Below are positions 47,339 through 60,178 of a stretch of 64,000 nt of DNA, piece after piece. Position numbers and translations under genes: made by a program. The DNA comes from Ehretia macrophylla (taxonomy: Eukaryota > Streptophyta > Magnoliopsida > Boraginales > Ehretiaceae). Within the stretch, counting starts at the first letter, position 1, and each line of letters starts with the position of its first letter. The notes under the pieces were generated by a model that was not told where the DNA came from, did not search any database, and worked only from the letters and a program-made list of their open reading frames with translations. Location: positions 25,879,498 through 25,943,497 of the forward strand of contig CM075767.1 in the NCBI GenBank assembly GCA_037974665.1, given 5' to 3'.

Positions 47339-47943
47339 ATCTCCCACTTGCACTAATGCTACATTACATAGAAGTAGCGCATCATACTATGGTATCGCAT
47401 ACCCATCTTCTCAAGATGATGATCCAATTGTGACTGACTCATAGGCTTGGTGAGCGGGTCAGCTACATTATCAAATGTATGAACTTTTTACAAACTTATA
47501 TCCTTTCGAGCTACAATCTCTCGAATAATATGAAACCTCTTTTCAATATGTTTGGATTTTTGGTGAGATCTTGGTTCTTTGGCTTGTGCAATAGCCCCAT
47601 TGTTATCGCAATACAACGGTATTGGTAACTCAATGGATGGAACCACTTCAAGTTCTTTAAAGAACTTCCTTATCCAAACTGCTTCCTTTGCAACATCATA
47701 TGCGGCGATGTATTCAGCTTCAGTTGTGGAATCAGCAGTTACCGGCTATTTGGAACTCTTCCAACAAACTGCCCCTCCATTACATATGAAAACAAACCCA
47801 GATGTAGATTTTCTATCATCTTTATTAGATTGAAAATCTGAATCAGTGTATCCATCCACACGGAGTTCACTGCCTCCATAAATTAAGACAAGATCATTAG
47901 TTCTTCTCAAGTACTTCAGGATATGTTTTACTACAATCCAATG
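47339..47943 (-). pseudogene. Copia C RNase H and tail
   Basis: Minus-strand readings include VDGYTDSDFQSNKDDRKS, TTEAEYIAAYDVAKEAVWIR, LYCDNNGAIAQAKEPRSHQK and FHIIREIVARKDI, the full RNase H order of copia elements, with in-frame stops (one before TEAEY, one after DISL). It is separated from the reverse transcriptase by a stop near 47944. Confidence 0.85.
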
Positions 47944-48969
47944 TCATTCACCTGGATTGGACTGATATCTGCTCGTAACACTTACTGCATAAGTGAGATC
48001 AGGCCGTGTACATAGCATAGCATACATGAGACTGCCTATGGCGGAAACATAAGGCACTTTATCCATGTGTTGCCTTTCTTCGTCAGTTTTAGGAGACATT
48101 TCCTTAGAAAGGTATACACCGTGTCTCATAGGCAAGAAACCTTTCTTAGAACTTTCCATCTTGAAAAATATTAATTGGCTTATCTCAAAGCATGTGCATG
48201 GAGCGGATCTTGAAGAAATTCTATCTCTATAGACACGAATCCCGAAAATATAAGTGGCTTCTCCCAAATCTTTCATGGAGAACTTATTACTTAACCAAAT
48301 TTTCGTGGACATGATATGACCCGTGTCATTCCCCATAATGAGAATGTCATCAACATACAAGATCAGAAAAGTGGTCGCACTCCCATTAACCTTTTTGTAA
48401 ACACATGGTTCATCTTCATTCCTTATGAAATCAAACTCTTTGATCTCATTATTGAATCGGATGTTCCAAGATCGAGAAGCTTGTTTAAGACCATAAATTG
48501 ATCTTTTAAGCTTGCATACTTTATGATCCTTGGATTCAAAACCCAAAGGTTGTTCCATATAGATATCTTCATCTAGATATCTATTCAAGAACACAGTTTT
48601 GACATCCATCTGCCAAATGTCATAATCGTAGTATGCTGCAATAGCAAGCATAATGCGAATGGACTTAAGCATGGCTACAGGTGAAAACGTTTCATCGTAA
48701 TCAACACCTTGTTTCTGATGAAAACCTTTTGCAACTAGCCTTGCTGTAAAAGTCTCAACTTTTCCATCAACTCCAAGTTTTCTCTTGAAGACCCATTTGC
48801 TACCTATAGGTACAATTCCTTCAAGCGGGTCTACCAAGGACCAAACACTATTGGAGTACATGTAGTCCATTTCAATTTGCATTGCCTGCTTCCATTTCTT
48901 GGAATTGATATCATTTATCGCTTCCTCATAAGTGGTAGGATCATCTATATGATCGTTATCCCCTACCAC
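47944..48969 (-). pseudogene. Copia C reverse transcriptase segment
   Basis: 341 uninterrupted codons: EAINDINSKKWKQAMQIEMD, GSKWVFKRKLGVDGKVETF, ARLVAKGFHQKQGVDYDETF, the first catalytic Asp in QMDVKTVFLN, SIYGLKQASRSWN, and the polymerase signature LYVDDILIMGND, ending SVTSRYQSNPGE. It copies RNA into DNA in an active element. This is the longest clean coding piece of copia C. Confidence 0.93.
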
Positions 48970-49005
48970 AAACAGTCTTTGTGTTTCCTTAAGAAGATAT
49001 CCATA

Positions 49006-50252
49006 TCATTCAGGAAGATGGGATACTTTACCAGATATACGAGGAACCTGTGTGACGACTTGTTCTGGAATCTGCTGAACAGGTTCGGGATCTTGATTCA
49101 GGTCTGTTTGTGGTTCAGATGACACTTCCTCTATTTCTATTTTCCTCCCGCTGCCACCTTCTTGAATGAACTCTTTTTCAAGAAAGATAGCATTATGACT
49201 AATCACAACCCTTTGATCACTAGGAAAGTAGAAATAATATCCTTTAGTTTTCTTAGGATATCCCACAAATCTACCCTTATCAGATCTGGCTTCCAACTTA
49301 TCCGTCTTAAGTTTCTTAACAAAAGAAGGACAACCCCAAATCTTAATGTGATTAAGACTCGGTTTCTTACCAACCCATAACTCATACGGAGTAGTAGAAA
49401 CAGCTTTAGTTGGAACCCATAACTCATGCTTTAGTTAGAAATGCATGACCCCACAATGAAATGGGAAGATCGGTGTAACTAATCATAGATCGTACCATAT
49501 CCATTAATGTACGACTCCTACGTTCAGATACCCCATTCAATTGTGGTGTAGCATGTGGTGTTGTTTGTGATATTATACCACCATTTGAGATAGTCAAGAA
49601 ACTCAATACTCAAGTATTCACTTCCACGATCAGGTCGCAAGGTTTTAATTCTTTTTCCTAATTGGTTTTCTACTTCAGCCTTAAATTCTTTGAACTTTTC
49701 GAAAGCTTCAGACTTATACTTAACCATACCATGAAAAATCATCGGTAAAACTTATGAAGTAGTAATAACTACCACGAGCCATTTCTCTAAATGGTCCACA
49801 AACATCACTATGTATCAACGCTAACAATTCAGTAGCTTTTACACCTTGTCCAATAAAAGGTGACTTAGTCATTTTTTCAAGGATACAGGATTCACATGTA
49901 GGGCTGGGCTCAAATCCCAATGAACCTATGAGTTCATTTTGAGCCATAGATGTAATCATTTTATCATTGATATGACCAAGTCTTAAGTGTCATAATTGTT
50001 TAAGATTGATTTGATTATCTCTTGGTCATTTTTGTTTTGAAGTGGAAGATGAAGTAGAATCAATATGCATACATTCGTTCATGTCAAGATGATAAAGACC
50101 GTTTACTAAAATAGCATTGCCAATACATTCATTACCATAGTGAATATTACACAAGTCATTAACAAAGGAAAATTCATAACCTTCCCAAGGAAGCTTAGGA
50201 ACAGACATTATATTCCTAATAGCTTGTGGTACAAGCAAAACATTCTTTAACT
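49006..50252 (-). pseudogene. Copia C integrase region, frameshifted
   Basis: The zinc-binding part has HLRLGHINDKM (a TGA replaces the Trp before it) and CESCILEKMTKSPF. The catalytic core shows IHSDVCGPF (first Asp), LRPDRGSEYLS (second Asp) and QLNGVSERRSRTLMDMVRS (Glu). Frameshifts fall at about 49725, 49525-49600 and 49425; then SDKGRFVGYPKKTKGYYF follows, and the link to reverse transcriptase is broken near 49006. Confidence 0.87.
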
Positions 50253-51338
50253 TCAAAACAGCCTTGTGGGCATATTTACATCAATACTTCCACTAGCCAA
50301 GGCCGCAACATTTGCACCATTGCCAACCTTCAAAAATACCTGTCGCTTCCCAAGTGCACTCAGATCATTTAGAATCTGTTTACAAACACAAATATGAGAT
50401 GTAACACCAGAATCCAAAATCCAAGAAATATAACGATGACTAATAGACAAATTAGTCTCAATCACAAAAGCAAAAGAATCATTACCTTTTTCAGCAACTA
50501 CTTTAGCTCGATGCTCCTTCAGCTCTTGAAGGTACAAAGGGCAGTTCATTTTCCAGTGACCATCCTTATTACAGTGAAAACATGTTCCCTTAGGAGTAAC
50601 AACTTTTCCCTTTGGCTTAACTACCCCACCAGAAGCCTTTGGAGTAGAGACTTTTTTTTTGTTCTTCTTCTTTTTCTTGTTCTTCGGCTTAGAGCTAGAA
50701 GAAGAAGCAACTACAAGAACGGTCTCCCTTGCTTTACCCTTCATTTGACCTTGTGCAGTGGTCAACATGTTCAACAACTCGGGTAAAGAAGCCTCCAACT
50801 TGTTCATTTGAAAATTTATGATGAATTGGCTGAACGATGGTGACAGAGATTGCAGAATTAGATCAGTCTGGAGCTGATAGTCCATTGTGAAATCAAACCC
50901 CTCAAGTTGAGTGATCAGTTCAATCATCCTGAGGGCATGTTTGCTCACATCGAAACCCTCATCCATCCGAGCCCTGAACAATTCTTTAGATATCTCGTAT
51001 CTAACAACACAACATTGCTCACCATACAGTTCTCGCAAATTTAGAATCATGCTAGCAGCATGAGACATATTCTCATGTTGACGTTGCATATTATTATTCA
51101 TAGAAGCGAGAATGTAGCTCTTAGCCCTTAAGTCATGTTCAACCCATTCTTCATAAGTTTCACGTTCTGCCTCGGTGGTAGTGGCGGGTAGTGTAACCGG
51201 AGGAGAATTTTCCAGAACATAATAAATTTTTTCCATTCTCAAAATGATTTGAAGATTGCGAAACCAATCTTTGAAATTTGGTCCAGTTAACATATTCTTA
51301 TCAAGAATACGAGATAATAGGTTTGACATTGAAGCCAT
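50253..51338 (-). pseudogene. Copia C gag and protease
   Basis: 361 codons starting MASMSNLLSRILDKNMLTGP. UBN2/gag domain (about residues 20-200: FKDWFRNLQIIL, LYGEQCCVVRYEISKELF), a lysine-rich linker (KPKNKKKKKNKKK), zinc knuckle CFHCNKDGHWKMNCP (CX2CX4HX4C, intact), and protease WILDSGVTSHIC (DSG with V where Ala is usual). Continuation into integrase is lost near 50253. Confidence 0.9.
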
Positions 51339-53008
51339 ATATACAAATTGCAGGAAAATAAATAATGCAGAAAGTAAGATTGAAAGTCAATGTAAAAATG
51401 CAAAAACTATTTAACATGGACTTTAATTAAATAGTACTCCCACTAATTTTATCGAATCTCACACTCCCTAGATGAGAAATGTGAATCTATAGAAGACTCT
51501 TTAGTAGGTGACCAATTTCTCTTAACACAAATATATCTCAGCTTTAGTGCTTTATTGAAATATGCGCTCAAAAGTTAACAACTATTTGTTATCTATTACA
51601 TTAAATAGGATATGGTCATTTTAGCCCCTAAATCACTTTAATCTCAGCTTTAGTGCCTTATTGACTAAGTGATCTAGTTAGATCACATCCGCCATCTAAA
51701 CGTTATGCAACAATTTGAATCCTATGACCTCAACTTTAGTGTATTCTTGGCCATATGATATTGGTACACAACTACATCACTATGTATGCTAGAAACTCAT
51801 TGAAACTTATTGTGAGCTACATCTTTCTACCTTTGGGTTAGACAAGAAATAACCATTTTAAGTTAATAAGTTCTAGGATGGCGGTGGGCTACAATAAACT
51901 CTTTACAGTTTATATCTAATGTGAGTTTGCACGTAGGGAGGTTTGAAACATTCTAAGATCTCACACATGCATATAAGACTATTAAATAAGCTAATGTCAC
52001 ATATAGCAAATAAAATAACAAATATGCAACACATATGATGGTGGATCATGTACTTGGACTAAAATAAATCAAGAAAAGCCCTAAACCTAACAAGCACATC
52101 CAAATGCCTTCCAAGGTCTTGACTTCTTGATTTCATCGAACATCCAATGGCCTCCCAACTCCTTGAACGCCTTTGAATGATCTTCTTGCAAAATCCTCTT
52201 GAAGATTTACATATACTATGCCTCACTACAAGGTTCTCTCAAGTGCAAGAAAATAAATTGAGACTTATATCTCTATTACAATCCAAACGAATGATTAAAT
52301 TAGTTACAAAGCCATCTAATGACATTACAACCAATTATCCATCCACTAACCAAGTCCATGATTAAATTCACCATCCATTCATCCACACAAATTTATAAAG
52401 CAAAGTAAATGCATCACATACATCATCAACTAAGCAATACAAATTAGCTAGTGTACAACCAATGCAATAAGTTTCATATTTTGACCTTTTAACATCTCAT
52501 GTTAAACAACACATAAAAGAACTCCATAAAACCATTTTAAACACATATTTGTTTAATAAGGCCCAACACAAATCCTTTATCATTTCATGGCCGATTAGAG
52601 TTCTTAGTTTGTCATAGCTCACAATTTTATGACATATCATAAATCTGTTGCACATGCACCAACTGATTTGACTCATTTAACATATCTACAGTTCTCCAAA
52701 AATTCTAAAATTTTACAGAGAGATATCTCTTCGAGTGTAAATAGTTTTAGAATCAAACATAGCTCAATTCAGAGTTAAACTCACTGAGTTATGCCTCTCG
52801 GAGTAGACACTGTGCAGTCTGTCCAGAATAGCACGAGAATCAGTGAGGTAACATAAATTGATCTAAATGAGACCTTTAAACACGAAATTAGGAGTTGCAT
52901 ATTAGAAGATGAAACGTTCTACTATCTCTATAGCATAACATATCCAAAAAATCAGCCATAGACAACAACATTTGGGCAGTCAAAACAACCACACAAAATC
53001 AGTGGACA
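51339..53008 (-). other. Copia C leader, left of the gypsy insertion
   Basis: Non-coding; continuous with 62571-62700 once gypsy C is removed. Confidence 0.7.
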
Positions 53009-53013
53009 GTTAA

Positions 53014-55390
53014 TGTAAAACCTGACACGAGAGTTTATATATAATTATATTAATTATATTGCATTCATATTATTTCATATGCATTGGCATCATTTATTTG
53101 CATTAATATTAATTATCGTGCATATTTATCATTTTACGTGCCAAAATGTTCATTTTCGTGCATTTAGGAATTTTACGTGTCGTAGGCATTAATTGTACTT
53201 CAAATATGTCAAGAGTAGTAACTAATTAGTTGCAAATCAACCAAAATGGAAAACTAGTAGTACACAACATAGTTGGAGGGCACTCTTGTAATTTGGCTCA
53301 TTACATATTTGCTCACCTAACTTACACTATTCTTTCCCACTCAAAACACACATAAACCCACTAATACACACATAAAAATACTACACACACTCACACGTTT
53401 TCAGTACACACACATACACACACAACAAGCTTGAAAAGAGAGAAAAAAGAAGAAAGAGGAAGAAAAAGAAGGAGAAAAAGCTTTGTCCAGCCATTTCTAG
53501 CCATTTTCGAGCTTGTCTTGCATCCTACAACTTGAGCTAATACTTCTCTTGCATTGTTGAGGTGAGGGATGTTTTGAAAAGTTTTTCTTAAAGTTCATTC
53601 TAGATGGGAATATGTATATTTGTTGATTATTCTTGCTCATAATGCATATACTATACTAAGAGTTTGAAATATGTATTTCAGAATTTTGATAAGCTAAGGA
53701 GTTTGAATTTGAGGGGAGTGAAGTTTTATACATGTGTTAGTAGGATTGAATTGGTTGTAATATGTGAAAATAGAAGTCAAGAACATTAAGACTTAGTTGG
53801 TGTTCTTGGTGTTCTTGTTGTTCTTGGTGAAATTATGTTGAAGGATGTTTATAGCATGTTAAGTTGTGATTTTTAGAGTTATAGTTGGGTGGAATTTATG
53901 TTTGGTGAAATGGTTAAGAAATAGCTTTGAGTGGCATAGCAAAAGAAGCAAGAAAAGGAAAGTTCGTGCATTTGATGCACTGTAGTGTTCACAAACAGAT
54001 TTGGCACGACCGGAAGAACCCTAGTCCACTGGTCAACCAGTAGGAGGGGGGTCGTCTGCTGGAGAGGCTTCGGGTTTGACAACTCTGCGCAGTGATTTTT
54101 CGGAGGCTATATCTCATTCGTTTTAACTACGAATTGAGTTCCGTTTGATTCTAGAACTATCTACTCTCGATGAGCTTCGATTATAAGCCAAAATTAGATT
54201 AATTGGGATATGGGAAAGTAGGTAATTTAACCAGTTAAGTTGGACTAATATTGTTTTGCTTGTTTCACATTTCCCTTGTTACCTAGAGTAGTCCAGTCCT
54301 AAGGGATTATTGCACTCTCCTTTGGTATGTGAAAATTTTATGAACTATCTAGGGTCATGAAAAACTTAAGTGTGGGTTACATTAAATGCTTTTATTTGAT
54401 CAAATGCTTGCATATAATGATTTACAAGAGGCAACCTACTTTGTTGCCCTCCTACCAAGGTTGTTTTATATCCTGTGCTTACATGTTAATAACTTTTGGA
54501 GCGACGGTTGCAACCAAAATTATGGGTATGGTAGCGTTCGTTTCCCTTGGGTAGCATCGGGCTACTAGTCAGTCTCGACTACCATAGTTCTCGGTGATTA
54601 TCCGGATATCACCTAATGTTTGGAGTTTGAGAAAATGGATGAAGATCGACTTAAGGCCGGCCGTCTACAACAACTGCAAAGAAAACTGTATCCTTTGATA
54701 TATAGTAAACCTACCTTCGCTTGGGCCCTTGAGGACCTCGGAGGGTAGAGTGATGTGTTATTACTTGTTTAATTATTTCTTGTACTTAATTGCACTCAAG
54801 CATATCATGTTTTCAAGAGAGGCTTTTCAAATGTTGAAATGTTTGCGAAAACCACCCGAGACCATTAACCCTCGCTGAGCTAAGTGTAGCTCATCTCTTT
54901 CATGACAATCTTTCAAGTGAGGCCGAGCCTAAGCCAAGGACTCAAGCTGAGGGTGAGGCTTACTTGTGTGATGAGTCAGACTTCTGCTTGTTGTAATCCT
55001 GTTTGCTTGTATAGTTGGATTTTTGGATGTTGATATTTATGTTAATATTGAACAACTACATGTATTGTAATATTCTTTTGGATTTGGGTATATAACTAAC
55101 CTATGAAATGTATGGACGGAAATCGTACTGTTTTTTTATTCTTTTGAGGTCTAGATGTCATGGACGACTTGTGGCATGTCGTGCTGATTGAAACTAGGCC
55201 TTGTAATTATGAAATAGGCTTATGGATGGTGGTATGCCAACAATTTTGGGCACCCCCTTTTTTTCTTTTGAAGTTCCTTGCAGATTTATGAATGTTTAAG
55301 TTATGAATTAATGATTGTACAAGTTTATCTATCCTGATCAAGTCACATTCCGGCCTTGTCTTGGCAACGAGTCGGGGTCAGGGCGTGACA
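53014..55390 (+). repeat. Gypsy C 5' LTR
   Basis: 2377 bp, TG...CA; contains an ACACACAC stretch near 53390-53430, a GAAGAAAGAGG purine block, and a palindrome at 54028-54041. Confidence 0.93.
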
Positions 55391-55666
55391 CCTTTAGGTG
55401 GTATCAGAGCTTAGCTATTTAGCTAGGCGTAAGCTAGATTTGGAACCCCTGGATAGTGGGTAGGAAACTTGAGATGAGAATATGTTGGAGTACTTTCAGG
55501 AATTTATGTGCTTAAGTGAGCTTGTGTACTTAACGTGATGTATTTGCTTCTTGTCTATGTGTAACCTAGGAGTAAGAACATTGTTAACACATGTATTTAC
55601 ATTAATCTCATATCGTAAGGCATACGTATTATATAACCATAAGTGGTCCACATGCTATGTTTATAG

Positions 55667-57298
55667 ATGGCAGGTCGTAACACCCGAGCAAATGACGGAG
55701 CACAAGGAACAGGGAATGTTGACCCAGCCAACCTCGGGATAGCCATGTTTAACATGATGACAACTACGATAGACCGCATGAGCAGAGCTATGGAACAGCA
55801 AGTAGCAACTGCAGCAGCCACAGCAGTGACAACCGCAGCTAACAACAACAATAATAATAACAACGGTGGTGGCAACAACAACAATAACAACCGAGGTGAT
55901 GGAGATGATACCTTAAAAGGCTTCTTAGGGTATGAACCTTCTAAGTTCTTGGGTGTGCCTGACAGTGAGAAGGTAGAGGCTTGGCTTGCCAAGGTGGAGA
56001 AGATTTATGTGGCTATGGACTACAATGATGAAAAGAATGTGGCCTTTGCAACTTTCTTGTTCGAGGAAGATGCGGCGGAATGGTGGAGAAATGAGAAGAC
56101 TCGTTGGGAACAGAATGGCACCCCAACAACATGGACTAACTTTGTGGAGTCCTTTAAAGGCAACTATGTATCAGAGGTGGTTCGGGAGAGAAAGGAAGAA
56201 GAGTTCCTGACTGTAAGGCAAGAAAACTTGTCAGTAGTGCAGTACGAAGCCCGATTCAACAGACTTTCCAAGTATTTGCCAGGGTTGGTCTAAACAGAAA
56301 ATGCAAGGATCAAACACTTTGTTCGGGGGCTAAGGCCTGAAATTCATGATTTCCTTGCATCCCACCGTTTCACTTCTTATGCCGATATGGTTGATTTGGC
56401 ATCACGAGTTGAGAAGAGGAGATTGGATGATCGTGAAGGACTGAGTCAAGTGAGTAAGAGGTCAACGTTGTCACAAGCACCACAGAGAACATACTCAGTC
56501 CAAAGTCAAGTTTCAAGTCAAGCGAGGTCAGCTCCTAACCAACCACAATCGAATGTTTCCATTGCTCAATCGGCCAGTGGTTCGTCAAGTAGTACTACTA
56601 TTGCTAAGAATGTGATGTGTAATTATTATGGTAAAAAGGGGCATATTGAGGCCCAGTGTTGGAAGAGAATAGGCAAGTGTTTGGGGTGTGGAAGTGATCA
56701 GCACTTCGCTAAGGATTGTCTGAAACGGCAGAACAGAGATGCCCCGAATCAGGCCGTTAGGAATGCACCAACACAAAGAGTCCAAGCCCGAGTGTATGTT
56801 CTTGATCGAAAGGAGATTCCAGAGGCTGCAACAGTGGTTGAAAGTACTTTTTTAATTTTACAACAACCGGTAAAGGTGCTTATTGATATTGGAGCCACGC
56901 ATTCTTTTGTTTCACCTCAAAGTGTGCATCGCATTAAGTTGCAAGTAGGACATTTATCATGTCATGTAGAAGTTAGCAATCCCATGGGCATAAAACATGT
57001 TTCTAAATGTGGATGTAGAGAATGTAAAATTCAAATAAAAGACCGGGAGTTTTTGGTTGACCTCATTATATTTCCCTTTCAAAAATATGATGTTATATTG
57101 GGAATGGATTGGTTAGCTCGCAATTATGCCCAATTGGATTGCCGAACGAAAATTGTAAAGTTGCAGGTACCAGGTCAACCTGTGATTGAGGTGAAGGGTA
57201 GATATGAATTTTCAAGTAATACTATTGTATCCTCGATCAGGGCTATGAAATTAATGAGAAATGGGTGTAGTGGATACTTGGCTTACTTGATTAACTAG
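55667..57298 (+). pseudogene. Gypsy C gag-protease frame
   Basis: The start MAGRNTRANDGAQGTG is followed by an N-rich stretch (NNNNNNNNGGGNNNNNN, about residues 58-75), gag core FLGVPDSEKVEAWL and AAEWWRNEKTRWEQ, and VVQYEARFNRLSKYLPGL, then TAA (56291-56293) where a Ser codon is expected. The frame continues unshifted: zinc knuckles CNYYGKKGHIEAQC (second Cys replaced by Tyr) and CLGCGSDQHFAKDC, and protease VLIDIGATHSFVSP (DTGA changed to DIGA). A TAG at 57296-57298 ends it. Confidence 0.9.
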
Positions 57299-58963
57299 CC
57301 AATTGATCATGTTAAGCTTGTAGAGGTGCCATTGGTGAAAGAATATATTGATGTGTTTCCAGAAGAACTACCGGGATTGCCACCGAAGAGGGAGATTGAT
57401 TTTGTAATTGAGGTATTGCCAGGTACTCAACCCATCTCAAAGGCACCATATCGGATGGCCCCGATTGAATTACAAGAATTGAAGATTCAATTGCAGGGAT
57501 TGCTAGAAAAAGGGTTTGTTCAACCTAGTTCATCTCCTTGGGAAGCCCCAGTATTGTTCGTGAAGAAGAAATATGGCACGTTAAGGCTATGTATCGATTA
57601 TCGGGGGTTGAATCAGGTGACTGTTAAGAATAAATATCCCTTGCCATTGATAGATGAGCTATTTGATCAATTACAAGGAGCCAAAGTTTATTCGAAGTTT
57701 GATTTGAGGCATGGCTATTACCAGCTTCGTATCAAGAGAGAAAACATGCCTAAATCAGCTTTTAGGATAAGGTACGGACACTATGAATTTGTTGTGATGC
57801 CGTTTGGATTAACAAATGCTCCTGCCGCCTTTATAGACTTGATGCATAGGGTGTTCCAGCCTTACTTGGATCAGTTTGTGGTGATATTCATAGATGATAT
57901 TTTAGTGTATTCCAAGACGGATGAAGACCATGAAAAACATCTACATTTTGTGTTACAGAAGTTGCGAGAACATCAGTTGTATGCCAAGTTTAGCAAATGC
58001 GAGTTTTGGCTTCAACAATTTGCTTTCTTAGGGCATATAATCTCCCAATTGGGGATAGTAGTGGATTCCTCGAAGATTGAAGTGGTGCAGTCATGGAAGA
58101 GACCCGGGAATGTTACGGAGGTGCGCAGTTTTCTTGGGCTAGCCGGGTACTACAGGAGGTTTGTGAAAGACTTCTCAAAAATTTCAGGACCTCTTACAAG
58201 ATTGACTCAAAAGAATGTGAGCTTCACATGGGATGGTAAGTGTGAGAATAGCTTCCAAGAGTTAAAGAAGAGATTGACAACCGCTCATATCTTAGCATTG
58301 CCCGAGGGAAGTCAAGGGTTTGTCATTTACAGTGATGCTTCGAAGGAAGGGTTAGGATGTGTCTTGATGCAAAATGGTCAAGTCATCACTTATGCCTCCC
58401 GGAAGCTAAAGACTTATGAGGTTAATTATCCAACTCATGACTTTGAGTTGGCAGCGATAGTATTTGCATTGAAGAAGTGGAGGCATTATTTGTGGGGAAA
58501 CAAGTTTGAGATCTTCACCGACCACAAAAGCCTAAAATACTTGTTCTTTCAGAAGGAACTGAACATGAGGCAAAGGAGATGGATGGAACTTTTGGAGGAC
58601 TACAATTGCACCATTAACTATGTGCCCGAAAAAGCTAATATGGTGGTAGATGCATTGAGCCGAAAGGCAAGTTTGGTGAAGTTAGGGGTAGATGCTCACT
58701 TGATGATCCAACCAACATTATTGTTTCAAATCAAGGAAGCTCAACAACAAGATTCACAATTTCAAAAGATAAAAGAAGACAATCTGGATTTCAAATGGCA
58801 AGATGGATTGTGGAGATTTCAGAACCAGATTTATGTACCAAATGACCTAGAATTGAAGAAGAAGATACTTGAAGAAGCTCATAACACGAGGTATACAATA
58901 CATCCTGGAAGAACAAAGATGTATAGAGATTTGAGGCAATTCTATTGGTGGAATAATATGTAG
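57299..58963 (+). pseudogene. Gypsy C reverse transcriptase and RNase H
   Basis: Same frame as gag. [20 protein letters not shown] leads into reverse transcriptase: [50 protein letters not shown] (first catalytic Asp), [13 protein letters not shown] and [11 protein letters not shown] (catalytic Asp pair). RNase H follows: [39 protein letters not shown] and [11 protein letters not shown]. Then the integrase zinc finger begins ([17 protein letters not shown]) until TAG at 58961-58963. 545 codons uninterrupted. Confidence 0.95.
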
Positions 58964-60086
58964 CGGGAGATTACAGAATTTGTGTCTCACTGTTTGACAT
59001 GTCAAAAGGTTAAGGCAGAACATCAAAGACCCGCAGGACTTTTGTAACCTTTGGAAATTCCACAATGGAAATGGGAGCACATAATAATGGATTTCGTGAC
59101 AGAATTACCGAGGTCATCTCGAGGTTGTGATACTGTTTGGGTGATCGTAGATCGATTGACAAAGATAGTCGTTTCATCGCAATGAATAAGATGGATGGCT
59201 TGAAGAAACGAGTCGATTTGTATATAGCTAACATTGTGAAATTGCAAGGTGTACCTGCAAGCATAGTGTCTGATAGAGATCCAAGGTTCACATCTCGGTT
59301 TTGGCAAAAGTTTCAAGAGGCGTTGGGGACGAAGTTGAGTTTCAGTACAGCCTACCATCCTCAAACTGACGGGCAATCTTAAGAACCATCCAGATCTTGG
59401 AGGACATGCTACGAGCTTGTGCATTGGATTTTAGAGGAACATGGGAAAAACATTTGCCATTGGCAGAATTCGCCTACAACAACAGTTACCAAGTAACAAT
59501 TGGCATGCCACCTTATGAGGCCTTGTTCGGACGGAAGTGTAGATCTCCTCTATATTGGAGTGAGGTTGGTGTGATGAAGGCCATTGATCCTACATTGTTA
59601 CCGGAGATGATAGAGAAGATAGAGAATATGCAGTTAATCCGGAAAAGAATACTCACCGCTCAGAGTAGGTAGAAAAGTTATACCGATAAAAGAAGAAGAG
59701 ACTTGGAATTTGAAGAGGGTGATAAGGTGTTTCTGAAATTGTCTCCTCGGAAGGGGTTGATTTGGAATGGTAAGGGTGGCAAATTGAGTCCGAGGCATGT
59801 AGGACCATTCGAGATTGTAAAGAAAATTAGCAAGTTAGCATACCGGTTGGGTTTACCTCCCAATCTTTCCGATATACATGATGTGTTCCATGTCTCGATG
59901 TTGAGAAAGTATCAACCCGACCCTTCTCATATTTTGGAGCCGGAACCGCTACAACTTCGGGAAAACATCTCCTATGAAGAAAGGCCCATGCGAATTTTAG
60001 ATGAACAAGTATGTGAGTTGCGTAGAAAGAAGATTCCTATGATGAAAGTATTGTGGAACAACCACGGGATCGAGGAAGCAACCTAA
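58964..60086 (+). pseudogene. Gypsy C integrase and chromodomain-like tail, broken
   Basis: The finger continues FVSHCLTCQKVKAEHQRPAG then TAA; the core has [11 protein letters not shown] (first Asp) and [10 protein letters not shown]. After a frameshift near 59160 come GVPASIVSDRDPRFTSRFW (second Asp) and TAYHPQTDGQS; after another near 59380 come LEDMLRACALDF and LPLAEFAYNNSY. TAG at 59670-59672 precedes FEEGDKVFLKLSP, SDIHDVFHVSMLRKYQPDP and ELRRKKIPMMKVLWNNHGIE, which resembles the chromodomain end of chromovirus integrases. Confidence 0.9.
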
Positions 60087-60178
60087 GAGTTACGGGATCA
60101 AATGGAGAAGCAGTATCCGGAGTTGTTTTCAAGGTAAAAACAAATTGCGAGGACGTAATTCTTTTAAGGAGGGAATGA

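Noticed and set aside
54357..54568. Repeated 60-76-aa ORFs (also at 61534-61793)
   Set aside because: They occur at the same place in both LTRs of gypsy C and carry no known domain; LTR non-coding sequence is the simpler reading.
55597..55992. Minus-strand ORF with a long leucine/proline run
   Set aside because: It is the antisense shadow of the Asn-rich stretch of gypsy C gag.
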